Below, in pieces: positions 9,720 through 17,733 of a stretch of 32,094 nt of DNA. The stretch lies in contig DAHWHN010000023.1 of assembly GCA_027335685.1 (NCBI GenBank), positions 1 through 32,094 of the forward strand. Reading direction: 5' to 3'. The notes beneath the pieces were generated by a model. It was not told the DNA's origin, searched no databases, and saw only the letters and a list, made by a program, of their open reading frames with translations. How positions within the stretch are numbered: the first letter of the stretch is position 1; every line of letters starts with the position of its first letter. The DNA is from Acidimicrobiaceae bacterium (lineage in GTDB: Bacteria > Actinomycetota > Acidimicrobiia > Acidimicrobiales > Bog-793). A program made the translations under genes and the position numbers.

Positions 9720-9763
9720 CTGAGTGCTCCCCGCACTGTGCTCACCTGAGTGCTCCCCGCACT
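9712..9763. repeat. Perfect 26-bp tandem duplication across the permease-permease junction
   Basis: GTGCTCACCTGAGTGCTCCCCGCACT at 9712-9737 and again at 9738-9763, identical and adjacent. Confidence 0.97.
9716..9745 (-). CDS. Candidate 9-codon mini-ORF (V/M)STVRGALR* created by the duplication, coupled to both flanking permease genes
   Basis: GTG 9745-9743 overlaps the upstream permease TGA (9744-9742); the mini-ORF TGA (9718-9716) overlaps the downstream permease GTG (9719-9717); a GGGGAG SD-like element is present in each repeat copy. Confidence 0.4.
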   Translation of the reverse strand: MSTVRGALR

Positions 9764-10695
9764 CGAGGGTCGATCGCCGCCTGGGCGAGGTCGGCGGCGA
9801 GCGAGCCGACGACGGTCGCGACGGAGATGACGAGCACGACGCCGAGCAAGACCGGGTAGTCCGACTGCTGCGCGGCGTTCCAGAAGAGCAGGCCCACTCC
9901 GGGATAGTTGTAGATCGACTCCACGACGACGGCACCGCCGAACAGCACGGGGAGGTAGTAGCCGAGCAGCGCGACGAGCGACGTCAAGGAGTTGCGCAGG
10001 ACGTGGATCCAGACGACCCGCCTCTCGCTCACGCCTTTGGCACGCGCCGTGCGCACGTAGTCCTCCGCGAGATTGTCCAGCACGGATGACCGGACGTAGC
10101 GGCTGAACGCGGCGAGCGTCGTGACCGCACCCGTCACGATCGGCAGCACGAGCCCCGAGAAGTGCGCGAGCAGCGAGGAGATCGAGGTCCCCTGCGGCGC
10201 CTCGGGGGGGAGCAGGGGCCACTTCTCCGCGAAGACGATCACGAGGACGAGAGCGAGGAAGAACGTCGGGGTGGCGTAGCCGATGAGGGCGAGGCTCGAC
10301 GTGACGTGGTCCCCGACACGGTGGCGGTGCAGGGCCTGCCAGACCCCGAGCGGGACGGCGACGAACAGCGCGACGGCCGTCGACATCGCGGTCAACAGCA
10401 GCGTCTTCGGCACCCGCTCGACGAGGAGCGAGGAGACGCTCTGGTTGAGCTTGTACGACGTGCCGAGGTTGCCGTGGAGCAGCCGCACCAGGTAGCTCCA
10501 GTACTGCTGCGGCAGCGACTCGTCGAACCCGTTCGCCTTGTCGAACTGCTCGATCTGGATGCGGGTCGCCTTGAGGCCGAGGATGCCGCGCGCCGGGCCA
10601 CCGGGAAGCGCGTGCAGGAGGAGGAACGTGACGACCGTGACGAGCACGACGACGACGGCTGCTTGGGCTGCCCGGTGAACGACGAAGCGTCCCAT
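9742..10695 (-). CDS. ABC transporter permease (DppB-like)
   Basis: MGRFVVHRAAQAAVVVVLVTVVTFLLLHALPGGPA, LHGNLGTSY, VRTARAKGVSERRVVWIHVLRNSLTSLVALLGYYLPVLFGGAVVVESIYNYPGVGLLFWNA. Confidence 0.93.
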   Translation of the reverse strand: MGRFVVHRAAQAAVVVVLVTVVTFLLLHALPGGPARGILGLKATRIQIEQFDKANGFDESLPQQYWSYLVRLLHGNLGTSYKLNQSVSSLLVERVPKTLLLTAMSTAVALFVAVPLGVWQALHRHRVGDHVTSSLALIGYATPTFFLALVLVIVFAEKWPLLPPEAPQGTSISSLLAHFSGLVLPIVTGAVTTLAAFSRYVRSSVLDNLAEDYVRTARAKGVSERRVVWIHVLRNSLTSLVALLGYYLPVLFGGAVVVESIYNYPGVGLLFWNAAQQSDYPVLLGVVLVISVATVVGSLAADLAQAAIDPRVRGALR

Positions 10696-10721
10696 CTGTG
10701 CTCTCTGGTCGAGGGATCGGG

Positions 10722-10761
10722 CGACCTCCCCGGCGTCGGAAGGGAGACGCCGGGGAGGTCG
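10722..10761 (-). terminator. Intercistronic stem-loop between SBP gene and first permease gene
   Basis: 16-bp perfect inverted repeat CGACCTCCCCGGCGTC (10722-10737) / GACGCCGGGGAGGTCG (10746-10761), 8-nt loop, no T-tract. Confidence 0.6.
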
Positions 10762-10770
10762 GGGGTCACG

Positions 10771-12630
10771 TCAGCCGTTGGCCAGGTACCAGCGCTGGAT
10801 CGTCTGGCCGGCCAGCGGGTCCTGGCTGACGCCTTTGAGGTTGTCCTTGATCGCCGACACCTGGTAGGCGGGAAGCGGCAGCCACATCGCAGGCAGCTGG
10901 ACCGCGAGGTAGGCGCTCCAGGCACGCAGCGCGGCGGGGTTCGACGACGTCGTGGCGGCGACGGCGAGCTTGTCGGCCACCGGGCTGTCGTAGCTCCCGA
11001 AGTTCGCGGAGCCGGTGCTCGCGAACAGCGGGTCCCCGTTCGGCGAGGGGCTGAAGTACCAGCTGCCCTGCGTCCCGAAGAAGGACATCTGCCAGCTGCA
11101 CGACGCCTGTGTGGGCTTGCACTGCGCCGTCTCGGACAGGACCGTGTTGAGCGGGGCGTAGCTCGCCTGGAAGCCGACACCGATGGACGCCAGCTCGGAC
11201 TGCATGACCTCCATCTGGTTCGTCGTCTGCGTGCTGCCGCTCTCGGACAGCATGTGGAGGTCGAGCACCGTGCCGGCCTTCACGCCGGCCCCACACTGGC
11301 TCGCGCCCGTCCCTGCGGACTTGCAGGTCATGAGCCCGTTCGTGCCGATCTTCCAGCCGTGGGACTCGAGCAGCCTCTTCGCCTTGGACGGGTTGAACGG
11401 GTACGGGTTCGCCTTCTGCGTGGCGGACAGGTACGGCGACGGCGGGCTCTGGGGCACCGGGCCGTAGACAGGCGCGGCCTCACCCTGCCAGACGGCCTTC
11501 GAGATCGCGGGCTGGTCGATCGCCATCTGGAGCGCCTGTCGGACGTAGAGCTGCTTGAGGGTCGACCCGAGCACGGGGTTGTTGAAGTTGTACGGCGAGT
11601 AGTTGATCGCCCAGCCGTTCCACGGCTTGATCGTGTAGCCCTTGCTCTCGAGGAACTTCGACTGCGAGAGGTCCGAGGTCGGGACGTAGCCGTAGTCGAG
11701 CCCCCCGGATCGCAGGACGTTGAACTCCGCGTCGGCCGAGGTGAACGGCAGGAGCTGGACCGAGGACAGGTGCGCAGCGTCGGGACCGTCGTAGGTCGAG
11801 CTCTTCTCGAGCGTGACCGCGCCACCCGTCGTCCACGACCCGAGCGTGAACGGTCCGTCCGTGACCTTCCAGAGCTTGTTCGTCCCGAACGTCGCGAGGT
11901 GGTTGTCCTGGCCGTTCAGGTAGTCGAAGACGGCCTTGGCTCCCGAGGTCGTCAGGTCGTAGTTGCCGACCTTGCCGCTCGCGGACTCGACGTCCCACGC
12001 CTGCTGCGGGAGGGGCGTCACGAGCGAGAGCTCGTTCCCGCTGAACCAGAGGGGGTTGACGGACGTGGTCAGCCGGAGGCGGAAGGTCGACGGGTTCACG
12101 ATCGTGAACGTCGCGACGTTGTCCGGGAACTGCCCGGCGACGTAGTTGGCCCACTTGTCCTTGTTGGCCTTGACAAGGTTGAAGAAGAACTGCACGTCCC
12201 TGCTCGTGACCGGCGTGCCGTCGGACCACTTGAGCTTCTCGAGCGTGACCGTCACGGTCTTGTCGCCGTCGGAGTAGACGATGCTCTTCGCGACGCTCGC
12301 CCGCTGGTCGAAGGCGAGCTTGCCGCTCGTGGCGTCGTAGAAGGTGAGCGGCACGTACAGCTCGGCCTGGATCGCGGAGTTGTACGCAGCGGTGTTGCCG
12401 GCTGTCGCGATCGGGAAGATCGCGTTCGGCGTGGCGTCCGGCGGCTCGGCGAAGGTCACCGTCGCGCCGCGCGACGCGTGCGCCGCTCGTGCCGCGGTCG
12501 CGCTCCCGGCGCCGAGCCCGCCGAGCAGGAGCGCTCCGGTCCCGAGTGCTGCAGCCAGCTGTGCCGTCGAGGGCCGCCGGCGACGCTCGGCGCGTCGCGG
12601 CACTCCGCCTGCGGGTGCGGTCGTTCTCAT
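10771..12630 (-). CDS. Extracellular solute-binding protein, family 5 (peptide/nickel/opine-type ABC SBP)
   Basis: Signal-like N-terminus; family 5 features (DGDKTVTVTLEKLKWSDGTPVTSRDVQFFFNLVKANKDKW, YVRQALQMAIDQPAISKAVWQGEAAPVYGPVPQ, ESHGWKIGTNGLMTC). ATG at 12630 with AGGGGAGAGGC upstream. Confidence 0.93.
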   Translation of the reverse strand: MRTTAPAGGVPRRAERRRRPSTAQLAAALGTGALLLGGLGAGSATAARAAHASRGATVTFAEPPDATPNAIFPIATAGNTAAYNSAIQAELYVPLTFYDATSGKLAFDQRASVAKSIVYSDGDKTVTVTLEKLKWSDGTPVTSRDVQFFFNLVKANKDKWANYVAGQFPDNVATFTIVNPSTFRLRLTTSVNPLWFSGNELSLVTPLPQQAWDVESASGKVGNYDLTTSGAKAVFDYLNGQDNHLATFGTNKLWKVTDGPFTLGSWTTGGAVTLEKSSTYDGPDAAHLSSVQLLPFTSADAEFNVLRSGGLDYGYVPTSDLSQSKFLESKGYTIKPWNGWAINYSPYNFNNPVLGSTLKQLYVRQALQMAIDQPAISKAVWQGEAAPVYGPVPQSPPSPYLSATQKANPYPFNPSKAKRLLESHGWKIGTNGLMTCKSAGTGASQCGAGVKAGTVLDLHMLSESGSTQTTNQMEVMQSELASIGVGFQASYAPLNTVLSETAQCKPTQASCSWQMSFFGTQGSWYFSPSPNGDPLFASTGSANFGSYDSPVADKLAVAATTSSNPAALRAWSAYLAVQLPAMWLPLPAYQVSAIKDNLKGVSQDPLAGQTIQRWYLANG

Positions 12631-12650
12631 GCCTCTCCCCTGTCTGCTCG

Positions 12651-12720
12651 GTGCTCTCGATGCGACTCGACGTCACTCGAATCGACTCGACCTGACTCGA
12701 ATCAACTAAAATTAACTCGA
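12651..12720. repeat. 10-bp-phased NNNNACTCGA array in the SBP leader/promoter
   Basis: Seven consecutive 10-nt blocks: gtgctctcga tgcgactcga cgtcactcga atcgactcga cctgactcga atcaactaaa attaactcga. Confidence 0.9.
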
Positions 12721-12847
12721 TACACGACTTAACAACGCGTGACACCACATCGAAACATCCACGGAGAAGGATGTCAAGCTACTCCGGACGCGAACATGCG
12801 CATGTAGAACCACGCCAGGTGAGCGTTGCAGGACGTCGTATGGGCGC

Positions 12848-12860
12848 ATAGAGCGTCTAT
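12848..12860. promoter_or_regulatory. Inverted repeat ATAGA-GCG-TCTAT in the divergent intergenic region
   Basis: Exact 5-bp arms, 3-nt spacer, between the SBP and MlrC genes. Confidence 0.3.
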
Positions 12861-12891
12861 CATCCGTGATGTCCGCGGTATTAATTCTGAA

Positions 12892-12907
12892 TTCGATGTA
12901 AATCGAA
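12892..12907. promoter_or_regulatory. Inverted repeat TTCGAT-GTAA-ATCGAA, candidate operator upstream of the MlrC operon
   Basis: Exact 6-bp arms, 4-nt spacer, in an AT-rich patch (attaattctgaattcgatgtaaatcgaa) about 45 nt upstream of the GTG start. Confidence 0.45.
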
Positions 12908-12952
12908 CCCCCGCGCCTGCAAGAACTCGGTCGACGTAGCGAAGGAGCTGTC

Positions 12953-14512
12953 GTGAGCACTCACCCCGAGGACGACCACAGCGCCCCCGCGCACCGCGGA
13001 CCGGCACGGGCGCGCACGCCGGACGAGCCACCGCGCTGGCGCGTCGGCATCGCCGGCATCGCGATCGAGGCGAGCACGTTCAGCCCGCACCGCAGCGACC
13101 TCTCGGCGTTCACCTGCCTGCGAGGCCTGGACCTGCTCGCGCGCTACCCCTGGGTCGACGCGTCGAGCCCGGGCGGGGGCGCGAACGGCGCGCGGACGTG
13201 GTGCCAGGGCGTCGAGTGGGTGCCCCTGCTCCACGCCCGGGCCCTCCCCGGCGGCCCGGTCCCCGAGGAGACCTACCGCGTGCTCGCCGACGAGATCCTC
13301 GCCCGCTGCCGCGCCGAGGCGCCGTTCGACGCGCTGCTGCTCGACATCCACGGCGCGATGAGCGTCGTCGGGATGCGCGACGCCGAGGCCGACCTCGCCG
13401 CCGCCGTGCGCGGCGCGATCGGCCCCGATGCGCTGATCAGCGCCACCATGGACCTGCACGGCAACATGAGCCGCGACCTCGCCCGCCTCTGCGACCTCGT
13501 CACGTGCTACCGGATGGCGCCGCACGAAGACGTCGCGGAGACCAGGGAGCGAGCTGCCCGCAACCTCGTCAGGCGGCTCCGGCACGGTGGGCGGCCGGTC
13601 AAGGCCTGGGTCCAGGTCCCCGTCCTGCTCCCCGGCGAGCGGACGAGCACCCGCCTCGAGCCGGCTCGGGGCATCTACGGCCGCATCCCCGACATCGAGG
13701 CACGCCCGGGACTGCTCGACGCGGCGCTGTTCGTCGGTTACGCCTGGGGTGACGAGCCGAGGAGCCGCGCGGCGGTCGTCGTCACCGGCGACGACGCGCC
13801 GGCCGTCACAGCGGCCGCGCACGAGCTCGCGACCGCCTACTGGGACGCCCGCCGCGACTTCTCCTTCGTCGCGCCGGCGGCGGACTTGCCGACCTGCCTC
13901 GCCGAGGCTCTCGCGAGCGACCGCCGCCCCTTCGTGATCAGCGACTCGGGAGACAACCCGACGGCAGGCGGCGCCGGCGACGTCACGTACGGCCTCGAGC
14001 AGCTGCTCGCCAGCGAGGAGATCGTCTCCGGGAGGCTGACGGCCTGCTACGCGGCCATCTACGACCCCGAGGCGACCCGCGCCGGCGAGGCCGCCGGGAT
14101 CGGGTCGACGGTCTCGCTCGTCGTCGGCGGGCGCCTCGACACGGTCTCGCCACCGGTGCCGATGACGGCGGAGGTGGCCGGGATCGCGCGCGACGACGTC
14201 GGCGCGGCCAACGTCATCGCCCTGCGTACCGGAGGCCTGACCGTCCTCGTCACGGCGCAGCGCAAGCAGTTCGACCTCGTCAGCTCCTGGACCGCCGCTG
14301 GCGTCGACCCGAGGCGGGCCGACGTCGTCGTCGTCAAGCTCGGCTACCTCGAGCCCGAGATCTATGCCCTCGCCGCGGACTGGCGCCTCGCGCTCACGCC
14401 GGGCGGCGTGGACCAGGACCTCGTGCGCCTCGGCCACGAGCACCTCGAGCGCCCCGTCTACCCGTTCGACCCCGACATGGCGGACCCGCAGCTCGCGCCC
14501 GAGCTCTTGTGA
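12953..14512 (+). CDS. M81 family metallopeptidase (MlrC-like)
   Basis: GIAIEASTFSP, LLDIHGAMSVVGMRDAE, ATMDLHGNMS, YRMAPHEDVAET, SDSGDNPTAGGAGDVTY. GTG 12953 with GAAGGAG upstream. Confidence 0.93.
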   Translation: MSTHPEDDHSAPAHRGPARARTPDEPPRWRVGIAGIAIEASTFSPHRSDLSAFTCLRGLDLLARYPWVDASSPGGGANGARTWCQGVEWVPLLHARALPGGPVPEETYRVLADEILARCRAEAPFDALLLDIHGAMSVVGMRDAEADLAAAVRGAIGPDALISATMDLHGNMSRDLARLCDLVTCYRMAPHEDVAETRERAARNLVRRLRHGGRPVKAWVQVPVLLPGERTSTRLEPARGIYGRIPDIEARPGLLDAALFVGYAWGDEPRSRAAVVVTGDDAPAVTAAAHELATAYWDARRDFSFVAPAADLPTCLAEALASDRRPFVISDSGDNPTAGGAGDVTYGLEQLLASEEIVSGRLTACYAAIYDPEATRAGEAAGIGSTVSLVVGGRLDTVSPPVPMTAEVAGIARDDVGAANVIALRTGGLTVLVTAQRKQFDLVSSWTAAGVDPRRADVVVVKLGYLEPEIYALAADWRLALTPGGVDQDLVRLGHEHLERPVYPFDPDMADPQLAPELL

Positions 14513-15441
14513 GCGTCACGCCGAGCTCCGCGCCGGTGGGCGGAGAACGGGCCGGCTCGGGGGCCGCGCGCGGCACGAGCCCTGCCGGCGAGCTGCCGCA
14601 TTGCGCGGTCGAGCTCTGCGTCGACGACGTCGCGGGCGCGCTGCTCGCCGAGCGCGCGGGGCTCGAGCGGATCGAGCTCTGCTCGGCGCTGAGCGAGGGC
14701 GGCCTCACCCCGAGCATCGGGACGGTCGGGCGCACGCTCGAGCGCGTCGAGCGCGTCGGGGTCCAAGTCCTCGTCCGCGCCCGACCGGGGCACTTCGTCT
14801 ACGACGAGGACGAGATCGCGGCGATGGAGCGGGACATCGGTGCGTGCGCGCGCCTCGACCACGCGGACGGTGTCGTCGTCGGGTTCGTCCTCGGCGCCCT
14901 CACGCCGGCGGCGACGCTCGACACCCCGGTCGTGCGCCGGCTCTGCGAGGCGTGCGGGCCCGCTCCGGTGACCTTCCACCGGGCATTCGACCTCGTCGCC
15001 GAGCCCGACAGCACCCTTGCCGAGCTCGCGGCGCTGGGCATCTCCCGGGTCCTCACCTCCGGCGGCGCACCGACGGCAGCCGACGGCGCAGCGGCGCTCG
15101 CCCGCCTCGTGGCCACGGCGCGCGCCCTCGAGCCCGCGCCCGGTCCGGGCGGGCAGGCTCGGGTCGGCGACGCGCCCCCCGGCTTCTCGGTCATCGCGGC
15201 AGGAGGCGTGCGCTCCGGCAACGTCGTCGAGCTCGTCACCCGCACCGGCGTGTCCGACGTCCACGTCTCGGCGCGCACGACCGTCCCGCTCGCAGGCGGG
15301 TCACGACCGGCGCTGTCGCTCACCTCGATCCCGGTGCCGACTGCCTCGGCGTCCCGACCCGACCCCCTCGAGCTCGACGCGCTGCGAGCGGCGCTCGCGC
15401 CCTGGCGCAGCGCCGCCACCTCGTCCGGGGACCGGGCGTGA
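14509..15441 (+). CDS. cutC: CutC family TIM-barrel protein
   Basis: VELCVDDVAGALLAERAGLERIELCSALSEGGLTPS, VRARPGHFVYDEDEIAAMERDI, GFVLGALTP, TFHRAFDLV, RVLTSGG, IAAGGVRSGNV. GTG overlaps the upstream TGA. Confidence 0.92.
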   Translation: MSVTPSSAPVGGERAGSGAARGTSPAGELPHCAVELCVDDVAGALLAERAGLERIELCSALSEGGLTPSIGTVGRTLERVERVGVQVLVRARPGHFVYDEDEIAAMERDIGACARLDHADGVVVGFVLGALTPAATLDTPVVRRLCEACGPAPVTFHRAFDLVAEPDSTLAELAALGISRVLTSGGAPTAADGAAALARLVATARALEPAPGPGGQARVGDAPPGFSVIAAGGVRSGNVVELVTRTGVSDVHVSARTTVPLAGGSRPALSLTSIPVPTASASRPDPLELDALRAALAPWRSAATSSGDRA

Positions 15442-16394
15442 GCAGCCGGGAGGTCGTGCTCGGCATCGACGTCGGCGGCACGACGGTCAAAGGGGGCGTC
15501 GTCGGCACCGACGGCAGCACCGTGGCGAGCGGTTCGCTCGCGTCGCCGAGCGCGGGCGGGGCGGCCCTGCTCGCGTCGGTCCGCGACCTCGTCGCCGACC
15601 TCGAGGCCGAGGCACGCGCACACGGCTGCACGCCGGTCGGAGCCGGCGTCATCGTGCCCGGCATCGTCGACGAGAGCACCGGCCGCGTCGTCTACGCGGC
15701 GAACCTGTCCTGGGAGGACCTCGACCTCGCGACCGAGCTCGGGTCGAGCACGGGGCTGCCGGTCGCCGTCGGCCACGACGTCCGCGGCGCGAGCCTCGCC
15801 GAACGCCGGGTCGGCGGCGCGCGGGGGCTCGCCGACTTCGTGCTCGTCACCCTCGGCACGGGGATCTCCTGCGCGATCACGACGGACGGCACGACCCGGG
15901 TCGGCGCGAGCGGGGCGGCCGGCGAGATCGGCCACACGACCGTCTACCCCGGTGGCGAGACGTGCTCGTGCGGCAAGCGCGGGTGCCTCGAGGTGTACGC
16001 GTCGGCCGGCGGCATCGCCCGCCGCTACCGTGCCGCGGGAGGCGAGCCGGGATCGAGCGCTGCGACCGTCAGCGGGCGTGTCGGCTCCGAGGAGCTCGCG
16101 GCGCGGATCTGGCAGGACGCGACGGACGCGCTCGCGCTCGCGCTCGCGACGCTCGTCCTGCTCGTCGACCCGGCACTCGTCCTGCTCGGGGGCGGCCTAT
16201 CGCGTGCCGGGGACGCGCTCGTCGTCCCGACCCTGGCGCGTCTCGGCGAGGAGCTGAGCTGGCGCGCGCCTCCGCCGATGCGCGTCTCCCCCCTCGGCGC
16301 CGGGGCCGGGCGCATCGGCGCGGCGATCCTCGCCATGGACGCGCTCGGCAAGGGCGACCTCGTCGACCGGTGGCAGACCGGGCGCACCGGCTGA
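15438..16394 (+). CDS. ROK family sugar kinase
   Basis: VVLGIDVGGTTVKGGVV, GVIVPGIVDESTGRV, GTGISCAI, GAAGEIGH, CSCGKRGCLEVYAS. GTG 15438 overlaps the cutC TGA. Confidence 0.92.
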   Translation: MSSREVVLGIDVGGTTVKGGVVGTDGSTVASGSLASPSAGGAALLASVRDLVADLEAEARAHGCTPVGAGVIVPGIVDESTGRVVYAANLSWEDLDLATELGSSTGLPVAVGHDVRGASLAERRVGGARGLADFVLVTLGTGISCAITTDGTTRVGASGAAGEIGHTTVYPGGETCSCGKRGCLEVYASAGGIARRYRAAGGEPGSSAATVSGRVGSEELAARIWQDATDALALALATLVLLVDPALVLLGGGLSRAGDALVVPTLARLGEELSWRAPPPMRVSPLGAGAGRIGAAILAMDALGKGDLVDRWQTGRTG

Positions 16395-16452
16395 TCCGGC
16401 ATCCGGCATCCGGGGCCAGGCCGCCTCACGGCGGACCCGGCGCGCGTGTGGC

Positions 16453-16458
16453 TACGCT
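16453..16458 (+). promoter_or_regulatory. Candidate -10 element (TACGCT) for the enolase-family gene
   Basis: gtgtggcTACGCTgcgtgc, about 30 nt upstream of the GTG at 16488, which has its own GAGGGGG SD. Confidence 0.3.
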
Positions 16459-16487
16459 GCGTGCACCGCCGACCGAGGGGGACGTGC

Positions 16488-17627
16488 GTGCGGATCACGG
16501 CTGTCGACCCGATCTTCGTCGATCGCTACCTCTTCGTCGAAGTCCGTACCGACGCGGGCATCACCGGCCTCGGCGAGTCGGGCGCCTGGGGCTACCTCGA
16601 GGCCTCCGAGCGCGTCGTCGCCAAGTTCGCGGGGTACCTCGTCGGCGAGGACCCCCTGCGCATCGAGCACCACTGGCAGTACCTCTACCGCTGGTCGCAC
16701 TTTCGCGGGGCAGCGATCATGGGCGCGCTCAGCGCGATCGACATCGCCCTGTGGGACATCGCCGGCAAGCACTTCGGGGTGCCTGTCCACCAGCTGCTCG
16801 GCGGGGCATGCCGCTCCAAGGCCCGCGCGTACCTCCATGTCTTCGGCGAGACGACCGAGGAGCTGGTGCGCGGCTGCCGGGACGCCAAGGCGCAGGGCTT
16901 CACGGCCGTCGGCCACCTCACCCCGTTCCTCGACGAGCCACCGGACCGGCCGTACTTCGAGACCCACGCCGAGAAGATGCGCCGGGCGATCGACAGGGTC
17001 CGCGCCTACCGGGAGGCCGTCGGCGACTCGGTGGACCTCTGCATCGAGATCCACCGCCGCCTCTCCCCCGCCGAGGCCGTCGTCTTGGGGCGCGGGATCG
17101 AGCAGTACCACCCCCTGTTCTACGAAGACCCGATCCGCCCCGACAACCTCGACTCGATGGCCCTCGTGGCCAGCCAGGTCCCGATCCCGATCGCGACGGG
17201 CGAACGCCTCCACACGATCGAGGAGTTCGCGATGCTGCTCGCACGTGGTGCCGTGCAGTACGTCCGGCCCGACGTCTGCCTCGCGGGCGGCCTGAGCCAC
17301 GCGAAGAAGATCGCCGCGATCGCCGAGGCCTTCGGGGTCGGAGTCGTCCCGCACAACCCGCTGAGCCCCGTGAGCACCGCTGCCTGCCTCCAGCTCGCAG
17401 CGTGCATCCCCAACTTCACCCTCCAGGAGTACCCGCTCGGCGAGAGCGGCAGCGACAAGGCCGACATCGTCGACGCCGTCCCGGTCGTCGAGGACGGCTT
17501 CCTCCTGATCCCCGAGGGTCCCGGGATCGGGATCGCGCTCGCACCCGGCGCGGCGGAGCGCCACCCCTACCGCCCGCGCTCGCCGACGACGCGCCTGCAC
17601 GTCGACGGCTCGGTCGTCGACCAGTGA
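16488..17627 (+). CDS. Mandelate racemase/muconate-lactonizing enzyme family protein (enolase superfamily; galactonate/mannonate dehydratase-like)
   Basis: VRTDAGITGLGESGAWG, ALSAIDIALWDIAGKHFGVPVHQLLGG, EIHRRLSPAEAVVLGRGIEQYHPLFYEDPI, PIATGERLHT, VQYVRPDVCLAGGLSHAKKIAAIAEAFGVGVVPHNPLSPVSTAA. GTG 16488 preceded by GAGGGGGACGTGC. Confidence 0.9.
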   Translation: MRITAVDPIFVDRYLFVEVRTDAGITGLGESGAWGYLEASERVVAKFAGYLVGEDPLRIEHHWQYLYRWSHFRGAAIMGALSAIDIALWDIAGKHFGVPVHQLLGGACRSKARAYLHVFGETTEELVRGCRDAKAQGFTAVGHLTPFLDEPPDRPYFETHAEKMRRAIDRVRAYREAVGDSVDLCIEIHRRLSPAEAVVLGRGIEQYHPLFYEDPIRPDNLDSMALVASQVPIPIATGERLHTIEEFAMLLARGAVQYVRPDVCLAGGLSHAKKIAAIAEAFGVGVVPHNPLSPVSTAACLQLAACIPNFTLQEYPLGESGSDKADIVDAVPVVEDGFLLIPEGPGIGIALAPGAAERHPYRPRSPTTRLHVDGSVVDQ

Positions 17628-17637
17628 CGGACGCGTC

Positions 17638-17733
17638 GCCGGTCGCCCGGGTGCCGAGACGACGTGACCGGCACGCCGACGACCCCCCGGCCCGGGGGCC
17701 GAGGGGTCGCCGCAAGCTCGCCGGGCGACCGGC
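17638..17733. terminator. Bidirectional nested inverted repeat (potential three-way junction) between convergent genes
   Basis: Outer 13-bp stem GCCGGTCGCCCGG (17638-17650)/CCGGGCGACCGGC (17721-17733); hairpin A GTGCCG(17651-17656)/CGGCAC(17669-17674); hairpin B CGACCCC-c-CGGCC-cggg-GGCCG-a-GGGGTCG (17680-17709). Confidence 0.7.

Noticed and set aside
12651-12720. CRISPR-like array
   Set aside because: Unit is only 10 nt with 4-nt variable parts; no spacers, no cas genes.
12953-14512. Microcystin degradation cluster because of MlrC
   Set aside because: No mlrA/mlrB/mlrD nearby; the MlrC/M81 family is broad, and the partners here point to sugar/peptide catabolism.
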